Assembly: GCA_902826835.1 (NCBI GenBank)
Contig: CADEGH010000006.1
Coordinates: 103,711-167,710, forward strand
Origin: an uncultured bacterium
GTDB lineage: Bacteria; Planctomycetota; GCA-002687715
Length of the DNA: 64,000 nt
Direction: 5' to 3'
The translations under genes and the position numbers were made by a program. This document shows positions 26,050 to 34,916 of the stretch, piece after piece. The notes under the pieces were generated by a model. It searched no databases and had not been told where the DNA came from. It saw only the letters and a program-made list of their open reading frames with translations. Every line of letters begins with the position of its first letter. Position 1 is the stretch's first letter.

Positions 26050-28089
26050 CTACTTCGGCGCCTTCAGATGTCGGTCCAGCCAATCAAAAAACACTCGCTG
26101 CCACAACACGCCGTTCTGTGGAGAAAGGACCCAGTGGCCCTCCTGCGGGAAATACAGAAAGCGCGAGGGCACGCCCTCGATCTGGGCCGCGGTGAAGGCC
26201 TCCAAGCCCTGATTGATCGGCACTCGAAAGTCTTTCTCACCGTGGATCACCAGCAGAGGTGTTTTCCAGTTGCCGACGAAGCGGTGCGGCGAAAACGCCT
26301 CGTAGCCGGCCCGCACCTCCGAGCTCCGCCAGTAGGGCCCACCGAGATCCCAATTCACGAACCAGAGTTCCTCGGTGGAGGCGTACATGCTCTCCAAATT
26401 GAAGACTCCACAATGGGCGATGATGGCTCGAAACCGATCGCCCCCATTGCCCATCAACCAATACGCCGTGTATCCCCCGAAACTTGCGCCGACCGCGCCT
26501 ACGCGCTCTCGATCGGCCCAGGGTTCGGTGAGCACGTCGTCGACGGCCGAGAGTAGATCCTGCATGCACTGGCCGCCCCAATCTCCCGAGATTTGGTCGT
26601 TCCAGGCTTGTCCAAAGCCGGGGAGCCCGCGCCGGTTGGGGGCAACCACGACATAGCCCTTCGAAGCCATCAGACGGAAGTTCCAGCGGAAGCTGAACCA
26701 CTGACCGACCTGACTCTGCGGTCCGCCCTGGCAATAAAGGAGAACCGGCCATTTCTTCTTCGGATCGAAGTCCGGCGGATAGATCACCCAGGAGTGAAGG
26801 GAGTGCCCGTCGGTTGCCTTGGTCCAGCGCGGTTCCACGCGCGGCGCGGCGAGCTTCGCGATCATTGCGTCATTCACCCAGGTGAGGGCGCTGAGTTTCT
26901 TGTCCGCCAGATCCAAGCGATGCAATTCGATTGGTCGGAGCATGTCCTGCTTCGTGACGATCAACGAGCCACCGTCTGGGTGGATGCCCGCGACCGCAAA
27001 GTCGGCTTGACCCTGCGTCAGGGCTTCCGGCGAGCCTCCCGTCACCTTGACGCGATACACCTGGTCGGTGCCGAGGTCTTCGACGTGGAAGACCAACGAC
27101 TGGCTGTCAGGCATCCAGTGGAGTCCATGTGCTGTGCGATCGAAGCCATCCGTGAGATCCACGACGGCGCGGGTCTTTCGATCCATCACGAGGATGCGGT
27201 TCTTGTCGGCTTCGAATCCGGCGCGAGGCATAGACAGCCACGCCAGCCACTTGCCATCGGGCGAGTAACTGGGTTCCACGTCGTATCCGGGCATCCCTCC
27301 TGTCACAAGCTCGAGGCGGCCTCCTTCGTTCCAACCACACAGGTAAATTCCCGAGTCGGTCGAAGACGCCTGGTCCTGCCCCAGTTTCAGAGTGAGGGCG
27401 ACCTCGTTCCCCTCGGGGGCCCAAGCCAATTGTTCGGCTCCGCCAAACGGTGGGAGCGGGCAATCGCGGCGGTGGCCCTCCATCAGGTTGATGGGCGGTT
27501 GAGCCTTGCCGTCGGCGCCGAGTTTCGCAACGTGAGCGTGGCTGTAAGCACCATCCTCCCACTGATCCCAGTGTCGAAAGTAGAGGGAGTCGATGATCTT
27601 GGCGTCGGCCTTCGGAAGGTCGGGATGGAGTTCCGCGAGGGTCGGGTCCATGCGCACATCCCGGGTGAACAAGAGCGCATCACCCTTCGGGCTCACCTTC
27701 AGGTTGGCAATGCCGCCTTCGATGTCGGTGACCTGCACCGGATCCCCGCCGGCGGGATCGAGTTTCCATGCCTGCGACGAACCGGACTTGGCGCTCAGGA
27801 AATAGACCCGATCACCTTCAGCACTCCGCACCCACTGAAAGTCGGATTCGCTCCCCTTTCCCGAAGTGAGCGCGCGGGAATCTCCGCCCGATGTGGCCAC
27901 GAGATAGAGATCTTGGTCGCTCGAGTTTTCCGCGAGATTCGTGGTGCGCACCCCGTAGAGAACCCACTTCCCGTCCGGTGAGACGGCTCCGCCCGAGACT
28001 CGCCCCAAGTTCCAAAGCGACTCGGGGGTGATACGTTCTTGCGCCAGGGCGGAAAAACCCATGGCCAACACAAGCATCCACTTCGACAT
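26050..28089 (-). CDS. Exported S9-family peptidase (prolyl-oligopeptidase/acylaminoacyl peptidase-like)
   Basis: Encodes 679 residues with a leader (MSKWMLVLAMGFSALAQ), so it is probably exported. The N-terminal beta-propeller has WD-like/DPP-IV-like repeats (VSPDGKWVLYGVR, YSPDGKWLAWLSM). The C-terminal alpha/beta-hydrolase has the triad: Ser536 in VGASFGGYTAYWL, Asp620 in HGEKDFRVP and His652 in FPQEGHWVL. It likely cleaves short peptides. Its operon company is an oxidoreductase and a membrane protein, so it might process or degrade a modified peptide, but this is inference. Confidence 0.9.
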   Translation of the reverse strand: MSKWMLVLAMGFSALAQERITPESLWNLGRVSGGAVSPDGKWVLYGVRTTNLAENSSDQDLYLVATSGGDSRALTSGKGSESDFQWVRSAEGDRVYFLSAKSGSSQAWKLDPAGGDPVQVTDIEGGIANLKVSPKGDALLFTRDVRMDPTLAELHPDLPKADAKIIDSLYFRHWDQWEDGAYSHAHVAKLGADGKAQPPINLMEGHRRDCPLPPFGGAEQLAWAPEGNEVALTLKLGQDQASSTDSGIYLCGWNEGGRLELVTGGMPGYDVEPSYSPDGKWLAWLSMPRAGFEADKNRILVMDRKTRAVVDLTDGFDRTAHGLHWMPDSQSLVFHVEDLGTDQVYRVKVTGGSPEALTQGQADFAVAGIHPDGGSLIVTKQDMLRPIELHRLDLADKKLSALTWVNDAMIAKLAAPRVEPRWTKATDGHSLHSWVIYPPDFDPKKKWPVLLYCQGGPQSQVGQWFSFRWNFRLMASKGYVVVAPNRRGLPGFGQAWNDQISGDWGGQCMQDLLSAVDDVLTEPWADRERVGAVGASFGGYTAYWLMGNGGDRFRAIIAHCGVFNLESMYASTEELWFVNWDLGGPYWRSSEVRAGYEAFSPHRFVGNWKTPLLVIHGEKDFRVPINQGLEAFTAAQIEGVPSRFLYFPQEGHWVLSPQNGVLWQRVFFDWLDRHLKAPK

Positions 28090-28116
28090 GCAGACTCTCC
28101 CTGTGCCAACAACTTA

Positions 28117-29586
28117 TCAGAGCCCCGAGCGTCGGAATGCCGGTACGTCCAGTTCACCGACGAAGAGCTGCGAACCTTGATCCCAAGGTACCTGGCCCAA
28201 GGTGCCCGGCACGTAGGGCAAACTCGCGAACCATGGAAACTCCGGCACAAGCTCGGCCGGTAAGCACATCCAAACTCGGGATATCGGCCCGCCGCCTTTC
28301 GCCAACAAATCCAGCGCGTCGATCAGGCGGGCCCGATCCTGGACCTGAGGGATCACGGTGCGCTGCGCGAAGAACCGAGCCCCGAATGCCGACCCGTAAT
28401 CGGGGAAAACACAGACGTCGCCCGCGCCGCCGAGGCGGGTGATGGATTCCGCCCGCATTTCGAAGTGACGCGAGGAATCTCGCTGAAACTCCCAGGTGGT
28501 CCACGCGAGGTTGAGACCTACCGCGGCGGCGATGATCCCCATCGCGAGAGACCTCGACTTCCATCCCGCTGCCTGGACACTGGCAAAAGCGGAGAGACCC
28601 GGCACCAAAAGGAACGGCCAAAAATCGTGAGTGACCGTCCGACTCCAAAACAGGGCGCAGGGGATCGCGCCGGCCAGGAGCAATTCGACCACCATCCGGC
28701 CCTGCCCGTCTCTTCGCGGCTGGCGCAGGCTCGACACCGTGACCAGCGCGGCGACCGGTACGATGGCCCCGGCATTGTCGATCATGAATCGCGCGAACTG
28801 CGTCAGGCACTCGAGAGCGCCCATTCCGAAGGGTCCAAGGCTGCGATGGATGTTTTCGAGCTGGGCCAAGTAGGCCGGCACGCCACCGAGTACCCAAACG
28901 CCGTGTCCGAGATTGAGCAGCAGTCCCGCGATCCACGGGCTGATCGCGCGGCAGGCTTCACTCCACTTACGACCGGCCGGCGCCCCGAGCGCGAAGAGAG
29001 TCAACACCGCCGGAACGCCGTAGGAATTCCAGTCGGAGAGGCTCGCGAGCAAGGAAAGCACCGCGTAAGCGCCGTAGCTCCAGGGTCCGGCCGATCTCCG
29101 CCAACTCGCCCAGACGGCGAGGGAGAGGAGCCAAAACGGCAACCCGAAAAAAGGTGGGCAAGCCAGAGTCGCGAATCGGACTCCCGGGCAGGTCGCCATG
29201 AGCAAAACGGTCACGGCGGCGATCTTGCGATCCACCAGCCCAACTCGCCAAGCCACGGCGGCGAGCGCGAGGAACCAACCGACCAGCATGCCATACTGAA
29301 GTCCGCGGTACGTGCGGCCGAATGCGAGATACAGCGGTCGCAGGAGCAACAGGGAAAGGGCCGGATGGTTGACGTAGCGCAACGTCCGCTCCGGGGACGA
29401 GGGATGAGACACGATGGTCCAACCGGCTCCGAGAGCGAGCAGTCCATGTTGATCGAAGGCCTGCTCGGAGACGCCGGTGTAGCCCAGGGCGATTTGGTGG
29501 CCCAAGTCGAGGGGTGGCGATTTTTGGGTCTGGGCCCAGGTCAGGGCAAGGCCCAATCCCAGGGCGATCCAGGCGAGAAGGCGCAT
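28117..29586 (-). CDS. Polytopic membrane protein, GT-C-like
   Basis: Encodes 489 residues with about 9-11 hydrophobic segments in the first 390 residues and a soluble C-terminal stretch (residues about 400-489). An N-terminal periplasmic-type loop (YVNHPALSLLLLRPLYLAFG) resembles the loop of GT-C glycosyltransferases that act on polyprenyl-linked sugars (ArnT/PMT-like), but no clear catalytic motif is seen. Substrate and function are not recognised. It lies 3 nt downstream of the partner protein gene and 27 nt upstream of the S9 peptidase gene. Confidence 0.65.
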   Translation of the reverse strand: MRLLAWIALGLGLALTWAQTQKSPPLDLGHQIALGYTGVSEQAFDQHGLLALGAGWTIVSHPSSPERTLRYVNHPALSLLLLRPLYLAFGRTYRGLQYGMLVGWFLALAAVAWRVGLVDRKIAAVTVLLMATCPGVRFATLACPPFFGLPFWLLSLAVWASWRRSAGPWSYGAYAVLSLLASLSDWNSYGVPAVLTLFALGAPAGRKWSEACRAISPWIAGLLLNLGHGVWVLGGVPAYLAQLENIHRSLGPFGMGALECLTQFARFMIDNAGAIVPVAALVTVSSLRQPRRDGQGRMVVELLLAGAIPCALFWSRTVTHDFWPFLLVPGLSAFASVQAAGWKSRSLAMGIIAAAVGLNLAWTTWEFQRDSSRHFEMRAESITRLGGAGDVCVFPDYGSAFGARFFAQRTVIPQVQDRARLIDALDLLAKGGGPISRVWMCLPAELVPEFPWFASLPYVPGTLGQVPWDQGSQLFVGELDVPAFRRSGL

Positions 29587-29589
29587 CGC

Positions 29590-30510
29590 TTAGCCGGCCT
29601 CCATGACCCGAGCGCCGAGCAGGGAATCGACCATCTCTTCGACCTCGGGCAAGTTGAGAGCCGCCGCGATGGAAGGAAATTCCGAGCGCGTGCGAGCTTC
29701 GTGGAACACTTCCCCGAGCCTCGCATAAGCGACGGGAATGCCGGAGAGCTGCACATCCAGGGATGGCGTGGGCTCGACCAAGAACCCCTCGAGCGTGGAT
29801 CCGGGAAGGGGCATTCCCTCGAGGCCCCTCGCATCACGGCACAGGGCCATGACGGGCAGCAGGCTCTGCTCGAACAACCAAGCTTCCACGGCTTGAAGGC
29901 AACTCAGGGTTCCGCTGGGAACACTCACGGCCCGGTAACCGGGCCGCAGGCGCACCTCTCCGGGTTCCAGGTGTTTGGTATGGCGCGCCGGTCGACCGCT
30001 GCGAACCTCACGCAACTCGCGGCGCGCGAGGGCTAGCGCGGATTCCAGTCGCAAGGTCGGGAGCGCGCCGGCTGCGACATGAGCGGTGCTCTGAATTTTC
30101 AGCTCTAGCCAGGAGCCGTAGGCGAGAGCGAGGTATCCGCGTGACTGCACCGCACGATGGAAAGTCTCGGATGAAAAAAACGAGAGCAAAGCCTCTTGGC
30201 TTCGAGTGGCGGCCAGCCACAGCGCGGACGAGGCTTTGAACTCCGCGAGCAGACCCTTCATGGCGCGCATGCGACGCAGGCGGTCGGCATTCCATACTCG
30301 AAAGTCGTGCCTACGGATCTGCTCGAGATAGCTCCGGGGAAGCTCGAGTTCGGACCAAAGGGTCTCCCCTTCCGGCCCGTAGATACGCCGCGCGAACAGG
30401 GGGTCGAACAGCATGCGCACGGTCACCCGCTGGAGCACGCTCGTCCAATGAGGCGGAGCGAGTTCGCGGAATTGCCCGTGGTCCAATCGTCCCGGTCGGT
30501 CACTCAGCAC
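29590..30510 (-). CDS. Unknown partner protein of the MNIO enzyme
   Basis: Starts at GTG 30510 within the end of the DUF692 gene (7-nt overlap), so the two are almost certainly translated together. Encodes 306 residues with no signal peptide or transmembrane segment. The body is helical, with a conserved-looking Arg/Trp-rich core (RRHDFRVWNADRLRRMRAM, then LLAEFKASSALW) and a C-terminal acidic helix (PEVEEMVDSLL). DUF692 enzymes commonly need a partner encoded directly downstream (MbnC, TglI or DUF2063-type). This protein could be a divergent or new type of such a partner, perhaps for substrate recognition. The family could not be assigned by eye. Confidence 0.55.
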   Translation of the reverse strand: MLSDRPGRLDHGQFRELAPPHWTSVLQRVTVRMLFDPLFARRIYGPEGETLWSELELPRSYLEQIRRHDFRVWNADRLRRMRAMKGLLAEFKASSALWLAATRSQEALLSFFSSETFHRAVQSRGYLALAYGSWLELKIQSTAHVAAGALPTLRLESALALARRELREVRSGRPARHTKHLEPGEVRLRPGYRAVSVPSGTLSCLQAVEAWLFEQSLLPVMALCRDARGLEGMPLPGSTLEGFLVEPTPSLDVQLSGIPVAYARLGEVFHEARTRSEFPSIAAALNLPEVEEMVDSLLGARVMEAG

Positions 30511-31376
30511 GAAGCGGCTCCGAAGAGCCGATGCAGGCGCTCGAAGCCGCTCACCACCCGATCGGGGGGATTGTGCTCACACTCGAACACGATCGCCTTG
30601 AGATTGGGACATCGGGGAATGATGGCCTCGGCCAGGGCCCAAACATCGTCGTGCACGACCGAGCGATGATCGTCCTCAAGGTACGAGAATCCGTCCTCGG
30701 TGGTCACCTCACCGCCTCCCGCGACGTGGATTTCGACCACGGAATCAAAGGGCACCCGCTCCAGCGCCGAAGTGGGAGAGGCGCCGATCGCCCGCTGGAA
30801 GATCGCGAGGTGAGCCAAGTCCAAAAGGATAGGTCCCTCCGACAGCTCGGAGACGAGACGGAAGTAGTCGAGGATGTGCAGGTCGCCGAGGAAGTAGAGC
30901 GACGGTGGGTTTTCGGGAAGGACCCATTTGCCGACCTGCTGGCGGATATGCCGCACTCCGCGAGCGGTGATTTCCGCGCTGTCTCGGGTCAAAATCGGCG
31001 GCAGGAGCAGGCCGTGGCCCTGGTCTCGCGGTCCGAAGTGCCAGAGACCGGAGTCTCCACAGATCCAGGGGGCTCCCAGTTCTTCGGCGGCTCTCCGCGT
31101 CCCGCTCAGCCAGTGGTCGTCGATGTCGCTTTCTTCTTCGAGATTGACATCGAGGAAGTGGTATGTGGTGGCTCCGCCTTGGGCGACCCACCCTCGGATG
31201 CTCGCGTCCAAGCCGCGGTCGACATCGCTCCCGTACTCCACGAAGTCGATGAGGCCAGGGTGTTCGGCGGCAAAGGCGACAGGGTCGAGACTCGGACGGG
31301 TGCCGGCTTCGGTGCTGGCCCCGACGCCGAGGCGCGGGAGGTCTCGGTAGTCGCTCGGAGAAACCAGGGCGCTCAT
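30504..31376 (-). CDS. DUF692/MNIO family multinuclear iron-dependent oxidase
   Basis: Encodes 290 residues with the TIM-barrel layout of DUF692 (MNIO: multinuclear non-heme iron-dependent oxidative) enzymes, such as MbnB and TglH, which oxidatively modify cysteines in ribosomal peptides. Metal-type residues appear in family order: Glu48 (VEYGSD), His73 (TYHFLDVN), Asp109 and His113 (CGDSGLWHFG), Glu155 (LPENPPSLYFL), Asp186 (LLDLAHL), His217 (VEIHVAGG), the DDH cluster at 235-237 and Glu265-x-Glu. No leader peptide lies between it and its neighbours. It heads the operon, 54 nt from the divergent NUDIX gene. The MNIO call is from fold order and motifs, not a search. The substrate is unknown. 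Confidence 0.8.
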   Translation of the reverse strand: MSALVSPSDYRDLPRLGVGASTEAGTRPSLDPVAFAAEHPGLIDFVEYGSDVDRGLDASIRGWVAQGGATTYHFLDVNLEEESDIDDHWLSGTRRAAEELGAPWICGDSGLWHFGPRDQGHGLLLPPILTRDSAEITARGVRHIRQQVGKWVLPENPPSLYFLGDLHILDYFRLVSELSEGPILLDLAHLAIFQRAIGASPTSALERVPFDSVVEIHVAGGGEVTTEDGFSYLEDDHRSVVHDDVWALAEAIIPRCPNLKAIVFECEHNPPDRVVSGFERLHRLFGAASC

Positions 31377-31430
31377 GCGACCATGGTAGATGGAGGAGGG
31401 ACGGAGGACGAGGCTCCGCTATCATCGCGC

Positions 31431-31979
31431 ATGGCGCTGCAACCTTGGCCTCGCTCCGGTTCGACACCCGGCCCCGACCTCATCATCTTTCGGGCGCGCT
31501 ACGACGAGGTCCAAAACCCCCGCAACCGCGAGCGTTTCACCCGGCTCGTCTTGGAGACGCGGCCGTGGGTGAATGTCGTCGCCATTACCGAGGACGCTCG
31601 GGTGGTCGTGGTGCGCCAGTACCGGTTTGGCAGTCGATCGATTACGACCGAGATCCCTGGCGGAGTCATGGAACCCGGGGAGAGTCCGATGGAGGCGGCG
31701 CAGCGGGAGTTGCGCGAGGAGACAGGGTTTGAAAGTCCGGAGTGGGTCAACCTCGGATCGTCTTCCCCCAACCCGGCCTTTCACGACAACACTTGTTGGC
31801 ACTTCTTGGCGAAGTCTGCGCGGCGAGTGCGTGCACTCGCTCTCGACCCCGGGGAAGACATCGAAGTGGATTTGCTGCCGGAGGCCGAGTTTCTCGAGCA
31901 GATTCGTGCGGGGGCGATTTCCCACAGTCTGGTGATCTCGGCGGCCGCGAGGGTGTTCGACTTGCGACCCTTCGCCTGA
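31431..31979 (+). CDS. NUDIX hydrolase (ADP-ribose pyrophosphatase-like)
   Basis: Hydrolyses a nucleoside diphosphate linked to another moiety. The complete NUDIX box GX5EX7REUXEEXGU is visible (GGVMEPGESPMEAAQRELRE followed by ETGF). The upstream strand VVRQYRFGSRSITTEIPGG matches the ADP-ribose pyrophosphatase subgroup. There are 182 residues from ATG 31431, in keeping with the family. The preceding region is a 54-nt divergent intergenic space shared with the MNIO gene. Confidence 0.9.
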   Translation: MALQPWPRSGSTPGPDLIIFRARYDEVQNPRNRERFTRLVLETRPWVNVVAITEDARVVVVRQYRFGSRSITTEIPGGVMEPGESPMEAAQRELREETGFESPEWVNLGSSSPNPAFHDNTCWHFLAKSARRVRALALDPGEDIEVDLLPEAEFLEQIRAGAISHSLVISAAARVFDLRPFA

Positions 31980-32000
31980 GCCTCGGAAGCTGCCTTCGAT

Positions 32001-32978
32001 CTACCGGACCGCCCACCAGTTCATACCCTCGACCCACTCCGGCCGGATCTGGCGAATGGAGTCCCGGATCAACTCGCGAGCCCCACGTCTTCCGACCGCG
32101 ACCAGGAGCAGATCGCAGTCGGTGGTTTTCAATTCGTCCGGAGCGATGACCGGAACTCCGACTCGGGAGCCTCCGGCATGCAGGTCGATAGCCACCACCA
32201 CTTCGTGCCCCCGCGACTTCAGCCAACGGATCCAGGGCTTTCCGAAGCGCGGGCCGCACCAAACGGCGACCCGTTTGGGGGATCGGAGCAGAGAGTTCGA
32301 CAAGGTGATGCGCTTGAGATCCTCGAACGCTTCACGTCGGTAGCGCGGATCCCGACGAGTCAATCGCTCCCCGTGATCTCGGATGCGGACCACCTTGGTG
32401 GGCACGGCCGCCAAACCGTAGCCGCCACTCCAAAGTCGCAACCAGAGGTCGTAGTCCTCCGGAAAGTCCCCGTCCCGGTACCCGCCCACCGCCTGGATGG
32501 AATCCGCCCGCATCAAGACGGCGGGGTGAAAGAGCGGGGCGTCGACGAAGAGGCCGAGCTCCGGATGCGTCAGCCCGTTGATCCAGGCGACATACTCGAG
32601 CATGCCCTGGCCGGGCGACGCTCCCGCTTCGGAAAACAGCTCGGCGCCCCCGCCGACCACGGCAAGGCGGGGGTCGCTTTCGAGCCTGTCAATCTGGGCT
32701 TCGATCCGCCCCGGGAGGGTCACATCGTCTGCGTCGAGTCGTGCGAGATAGCGCCCGCGCGCGTGGTGCCTTCCCCACTCGAGCGCGCGGACGATGCCAT
32801 TCCGATCGGTACGGAGCACGCGCAGCCGGGGGTCCGGTTCAAGGTGAGTCGCGACCGGGACTGTGCTGCCGTCGTCGATCACCAGGACCTCATCGGTGTC
32901 CCCGGAATCGGCCAACGCGCTCGCGACGGCATCACGGATCCAGGCGGTGCCGTCGCGAACCGGGATGATCCAAGACAC
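32001..32978 (-). CDS. Family-2 glycosyltransferase with C-terminal Rossmann-like extension
   Basis: Transfers a sugar from a nucleotide donor to an acceptor, probably in cell-surface polysaccharide synthesis. The GT-A elements are in order: VSWIIPVRDG at the N-terminus (GTG start 32978), VLVIDDGSTV, the DxD metal site RLDADDVTL, and the acceptor region SGGYGLAAVPTKVVRIRDHG after FPEDYDLWLRL (the ED base). Residues about 240-325 (VWCGPRFGKPWIRWLKSRGH, DCDLLLVAVGRRG) look like a Rossmann-like fold not usual for simple GT2 enzymes, perhaps a sugar-nucleotide or cofactor sensor. The donor is unknown. Confidence 0.85.
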   Translation of the reverse strand: MSWIIPVRDGTAWIRDAVASALADSGDTDEVLVIDDGSTVPVATHLEPDPRLRVLRTDRNGIVRALEWGRHHARGRYLARLDADDVTLPGRIEAQIDRLESDPRLAVVGGGAELFSEAGASPGQGMLEYVAWINGLTHPELGLFVDAPLFHPAVLMRADSIQAVGGYRDGDFPEDYDLWLRLWSGGYGLAAVPTKVVRIRDHGERLTRRDPRYRREAFEDLKRITLSNSLLRSPKRVAVWCGPRFGKPWIRWLKSRGHEVVVAIDLHAGGSRVGVPVIAPDELKTTDCDLLLVAVGRRGARELIRDSIRQIRPEWVEGMNWWAVR

Positions 32979-33002
32979 ACGTCCGGGGGCGACGGAAATG
33001 GC

Positions 33003-33248
33003 TCAGCCCGATCGTTTCAGGGCGCCCACTCCCTCGACGGCAGCGACGCGAGCCGCGAGCCCGGCGAGCCAGACGTCGACCTCGGTCTCCGGCAACGAGA
33101 TGAGGAGGTGCGGGCCGGCGATCCTGAGCGTGCCGGCGGGCTTCGGTTCGAGCGACACCCGCACGGCCTCGCGATGCAACCCGAGCGAGTCCGTAATCTC
33201 CAAGGCACGACGCAGGTCCGCGGGCTTGACAACTTTCAGGGCAGCCAT
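33003..33248 (-). CDS. Small hypothetical protein upstream of the glycosyltransferase
   Basis: An 81-residue protein from ATG 33248. It lies 24 nt upstream of the glycosyltransferase gene on the same strand and is likely co-transcribed. The sequence is a compact alpha/beta one (KVVKPADLRRALEITDSLGL; IAGPHLLISLPETEVDVWL) with no signal peptide or transmembrane segment. I do not recognise the family. Its position suggests it could be a small partner of the glycosyltransferase, but nothing shows this directly. Confidence 0.55.
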   Translation of the reverse strand: MAALKVVKPADLRRALEITDSLGLHREAVRVSLEPKPAGTLRIAGPHLLISLPETEVDVWLAGLAARVAAVEGVGALKRSG

Positions 33249-33314
33249 GCGATCCGAATCCTCCTGATCGAGAGCAAGAGCCGCCGCGGTGGGAGTGCGG
33301 CCGGCGCCCGGACT

Positions 33315-34916
33315 CTACTTACCCGCCACGTCGGCCGCCTCGGTCCAGGCGCGCCAGTCCTTTTCCAGACGACCATAGAGATCGTCCCGATCGTCCACGC
33401 CGAAGATTTTTCCGAGTCCAGGTCGCAACTTGTTGAGGTCGATCGGCCCCTCCCGCGATCCCGCCCAAGCGCAGAGCTCAAACATCGCCGACGCCTTATC
33501 CGGGTGGGTTTGCAGGATCCAGTCGGTGAAGCTCCACGCTTTTGCCAACGCTCCGGTGTTCATCTCGCTGACTTTGACCCGAAACAGTGCGTCCACGGAG
33601 GGCCCACTCTCGCGCGCCAGCGATTCGAACGTCGTACGCAGGGTGCGCAGTTCGCCTTTGTCGGCCTCCGCCTTGGCGGCTCGGGCGTACTCCGACACTT
33701 CGAAGGCCACACAGGTCACGGTGTTCCGGGCGAGTTGGTCGAAGCTGAGCCAATAGGACAGGCCCTCGCGCAACCACGCCGGTTCGCGCAGCGATTCGTC
33801 CTTGCGGTAGAGAATGTCGACGAGCGCGTGCCCGAGGATGTGGAGCACGTTGCCTTCGAGGTCAAACTCCGGCGTCACCCGCCACTGGCTCACCAGCGGA
33901 ATTCCGCGGAGGTGGCGATCGGTTTGCCCCAAGAGGCTGAGAGCGCGATCGCGCGGCGTCGGGAGTTTGCCGGCGTAGTAGGTCTCGAACCATTTGCCGG
34001 CAAATTCTGCGTCGTCGTGGACGAGGCACCATTCCGCGATGACCCCCTCGGGCACCGGATCTTGTGCATCCGTGGCGATGTATGGGTCGATGAAGCGGCT
34101 CCGCCAAGATTCGAGCGCTCGCTCGCCCGAGATCAAGGCATCGCGGATGGTCGCCGTGGGAACGAGATCGGCGGAGACGATTCGGAAGTGTTTGGTTTGC
34201 CAAACCTCCCACTTGATTCCGGGGCGGCCGAGCGCCTGCCCGTGTTTTTCGAGATCGGGGTTGGCCGGCTCCCGAGCCAAGCTGCTCTCGGACAAAAGAA
34301 GCCGATCCCGCTCGCCCACCGTGCGGAGGAGGTCGCGCTCCTTCTTCAGCTCCTCCTCCACCTTCACGGCCGCCACCGAAAACAAACTCGAGCGGCAGTA
34401 GCGCGCGAGTGACGCCAGATCGGAAATGAGGCGTCGCCGCAGCGCCAGATCCTCCCGGCTTCCCTTGGCGGCTTTTTCGTGGCGCGCTCGAAGCTTGAGG
34501 ATCTCGTCCCGCTTCGCCAAGTACTCCTCGCGGAGGCCGACGACGGTTTGGTGTGAGAGGATCGGACGAACTGGCGAGCCGGGACGCAGGTCGCTCACGG
34601 CAATGCGCAGGATGCGATCCTTGGCCACGGCTTCGAGCTTGCCCTTCTTGTTCAAGATCAGGAGCGGCAACTCGGGGCGGGCAGAGTCCAAGGCCAAGAA
34701 CTGGATTTCCTTCGTGCCCGAGGGAATCGAGGTCTTGGTGGTGGCCGGATCAAAGGTGACCCCGCTCAAGACATGCCCCACGAGGTATCGCTCGCCTTGC
34801 ACTTCGGTGAGGAATTTTGCGAATTTCTCGCGGGCCTTCGGGTTGGCCAGCTCGGCTACGAAGACTTGACCAGAAGCTACGCCCAGGATCCAGCACAAGC
34901 TCAGGAGGAGTCGCAT
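33315..34916 (-). CDS. Exported DUF1570-like peptidase homologue with degenerate zinc motif
   Basis: Encodes 533 residues with a short leader (MRLLLSLCWILGVASGQ). An N-terminal half rich in charged helices (EEYLAKRDEILKLRARHEK) is followed by a C-terminal gluzincin-like domain: LHILGHALVDILY, then LREPAWLREGLSYWLSFD, the spacing of an HExxH...EG pair. In DUF1570 proteins the first motif is HExxH, but here it is HILGH, so the catalytic Glu is gone while the downstream Glu-Gly remains. It is probably not an active peptidase. Its role may be binding. Start ATG 34916. Confidence 0.6.
   Translation of the reverse strand: MRLLLSLCWILGVASGQVFVAELANPKAREKFAKFLTEVQGERYLVGHVLSGVTFDPATTKTSIPSGTKEIQFLALDSARPELPLLILNKKGKLEAVAKDRILRIAVSDLRPGSPVRPILSHQTVVGLREEYLAKRDEILKLRARHEKAAKGSREDLALRRRLISDLASLARYCRSSLFSVAAVKVEEELKKERDLLRTVGERDRLLLSESSLAREPANPDLEKHGQALGRPGIKWEVWQTKHFRIVSADLVPTATIRDALISGERALESWRSRFIDPYIATDAQDPVPEGVIAEWCLVHDDAEFAGKWFETYYAGKLPTPRDRALSLLGQTDRHLRGIPLVSQWRVTPEFDLEGNVLHILGHALVDILYRKDESLREPAWLREGLSYWLSFDQLARNTVTCVAFEVSEYARAAKAEADKGELRTLRTTFESLARESGPSVDALFRVKVSEMNTGALAKAWSFTDWILQTHPDKASAMFELCAWAGSREGPIDLNKLRPGLGKIFGVDDRDDLYGRLEKDWRAWTEAADVAGK

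Noticed and set aside
31330..31430. RiPP precursor peptide near the MNIO gene
   Set aside because: The 54-nt gap holds no room for one, and no short Cys-rich frame with a ribosome-binding site was found. The enzyme itself ends in Ser-Cys, but this was not taken as evidence.
32178..34412. Open frame of 744 codons on the plus strand
   Set aside because: It is a shadow of the glycosyltransferase, small protein and DUF1570-like genes on the opposite strand.
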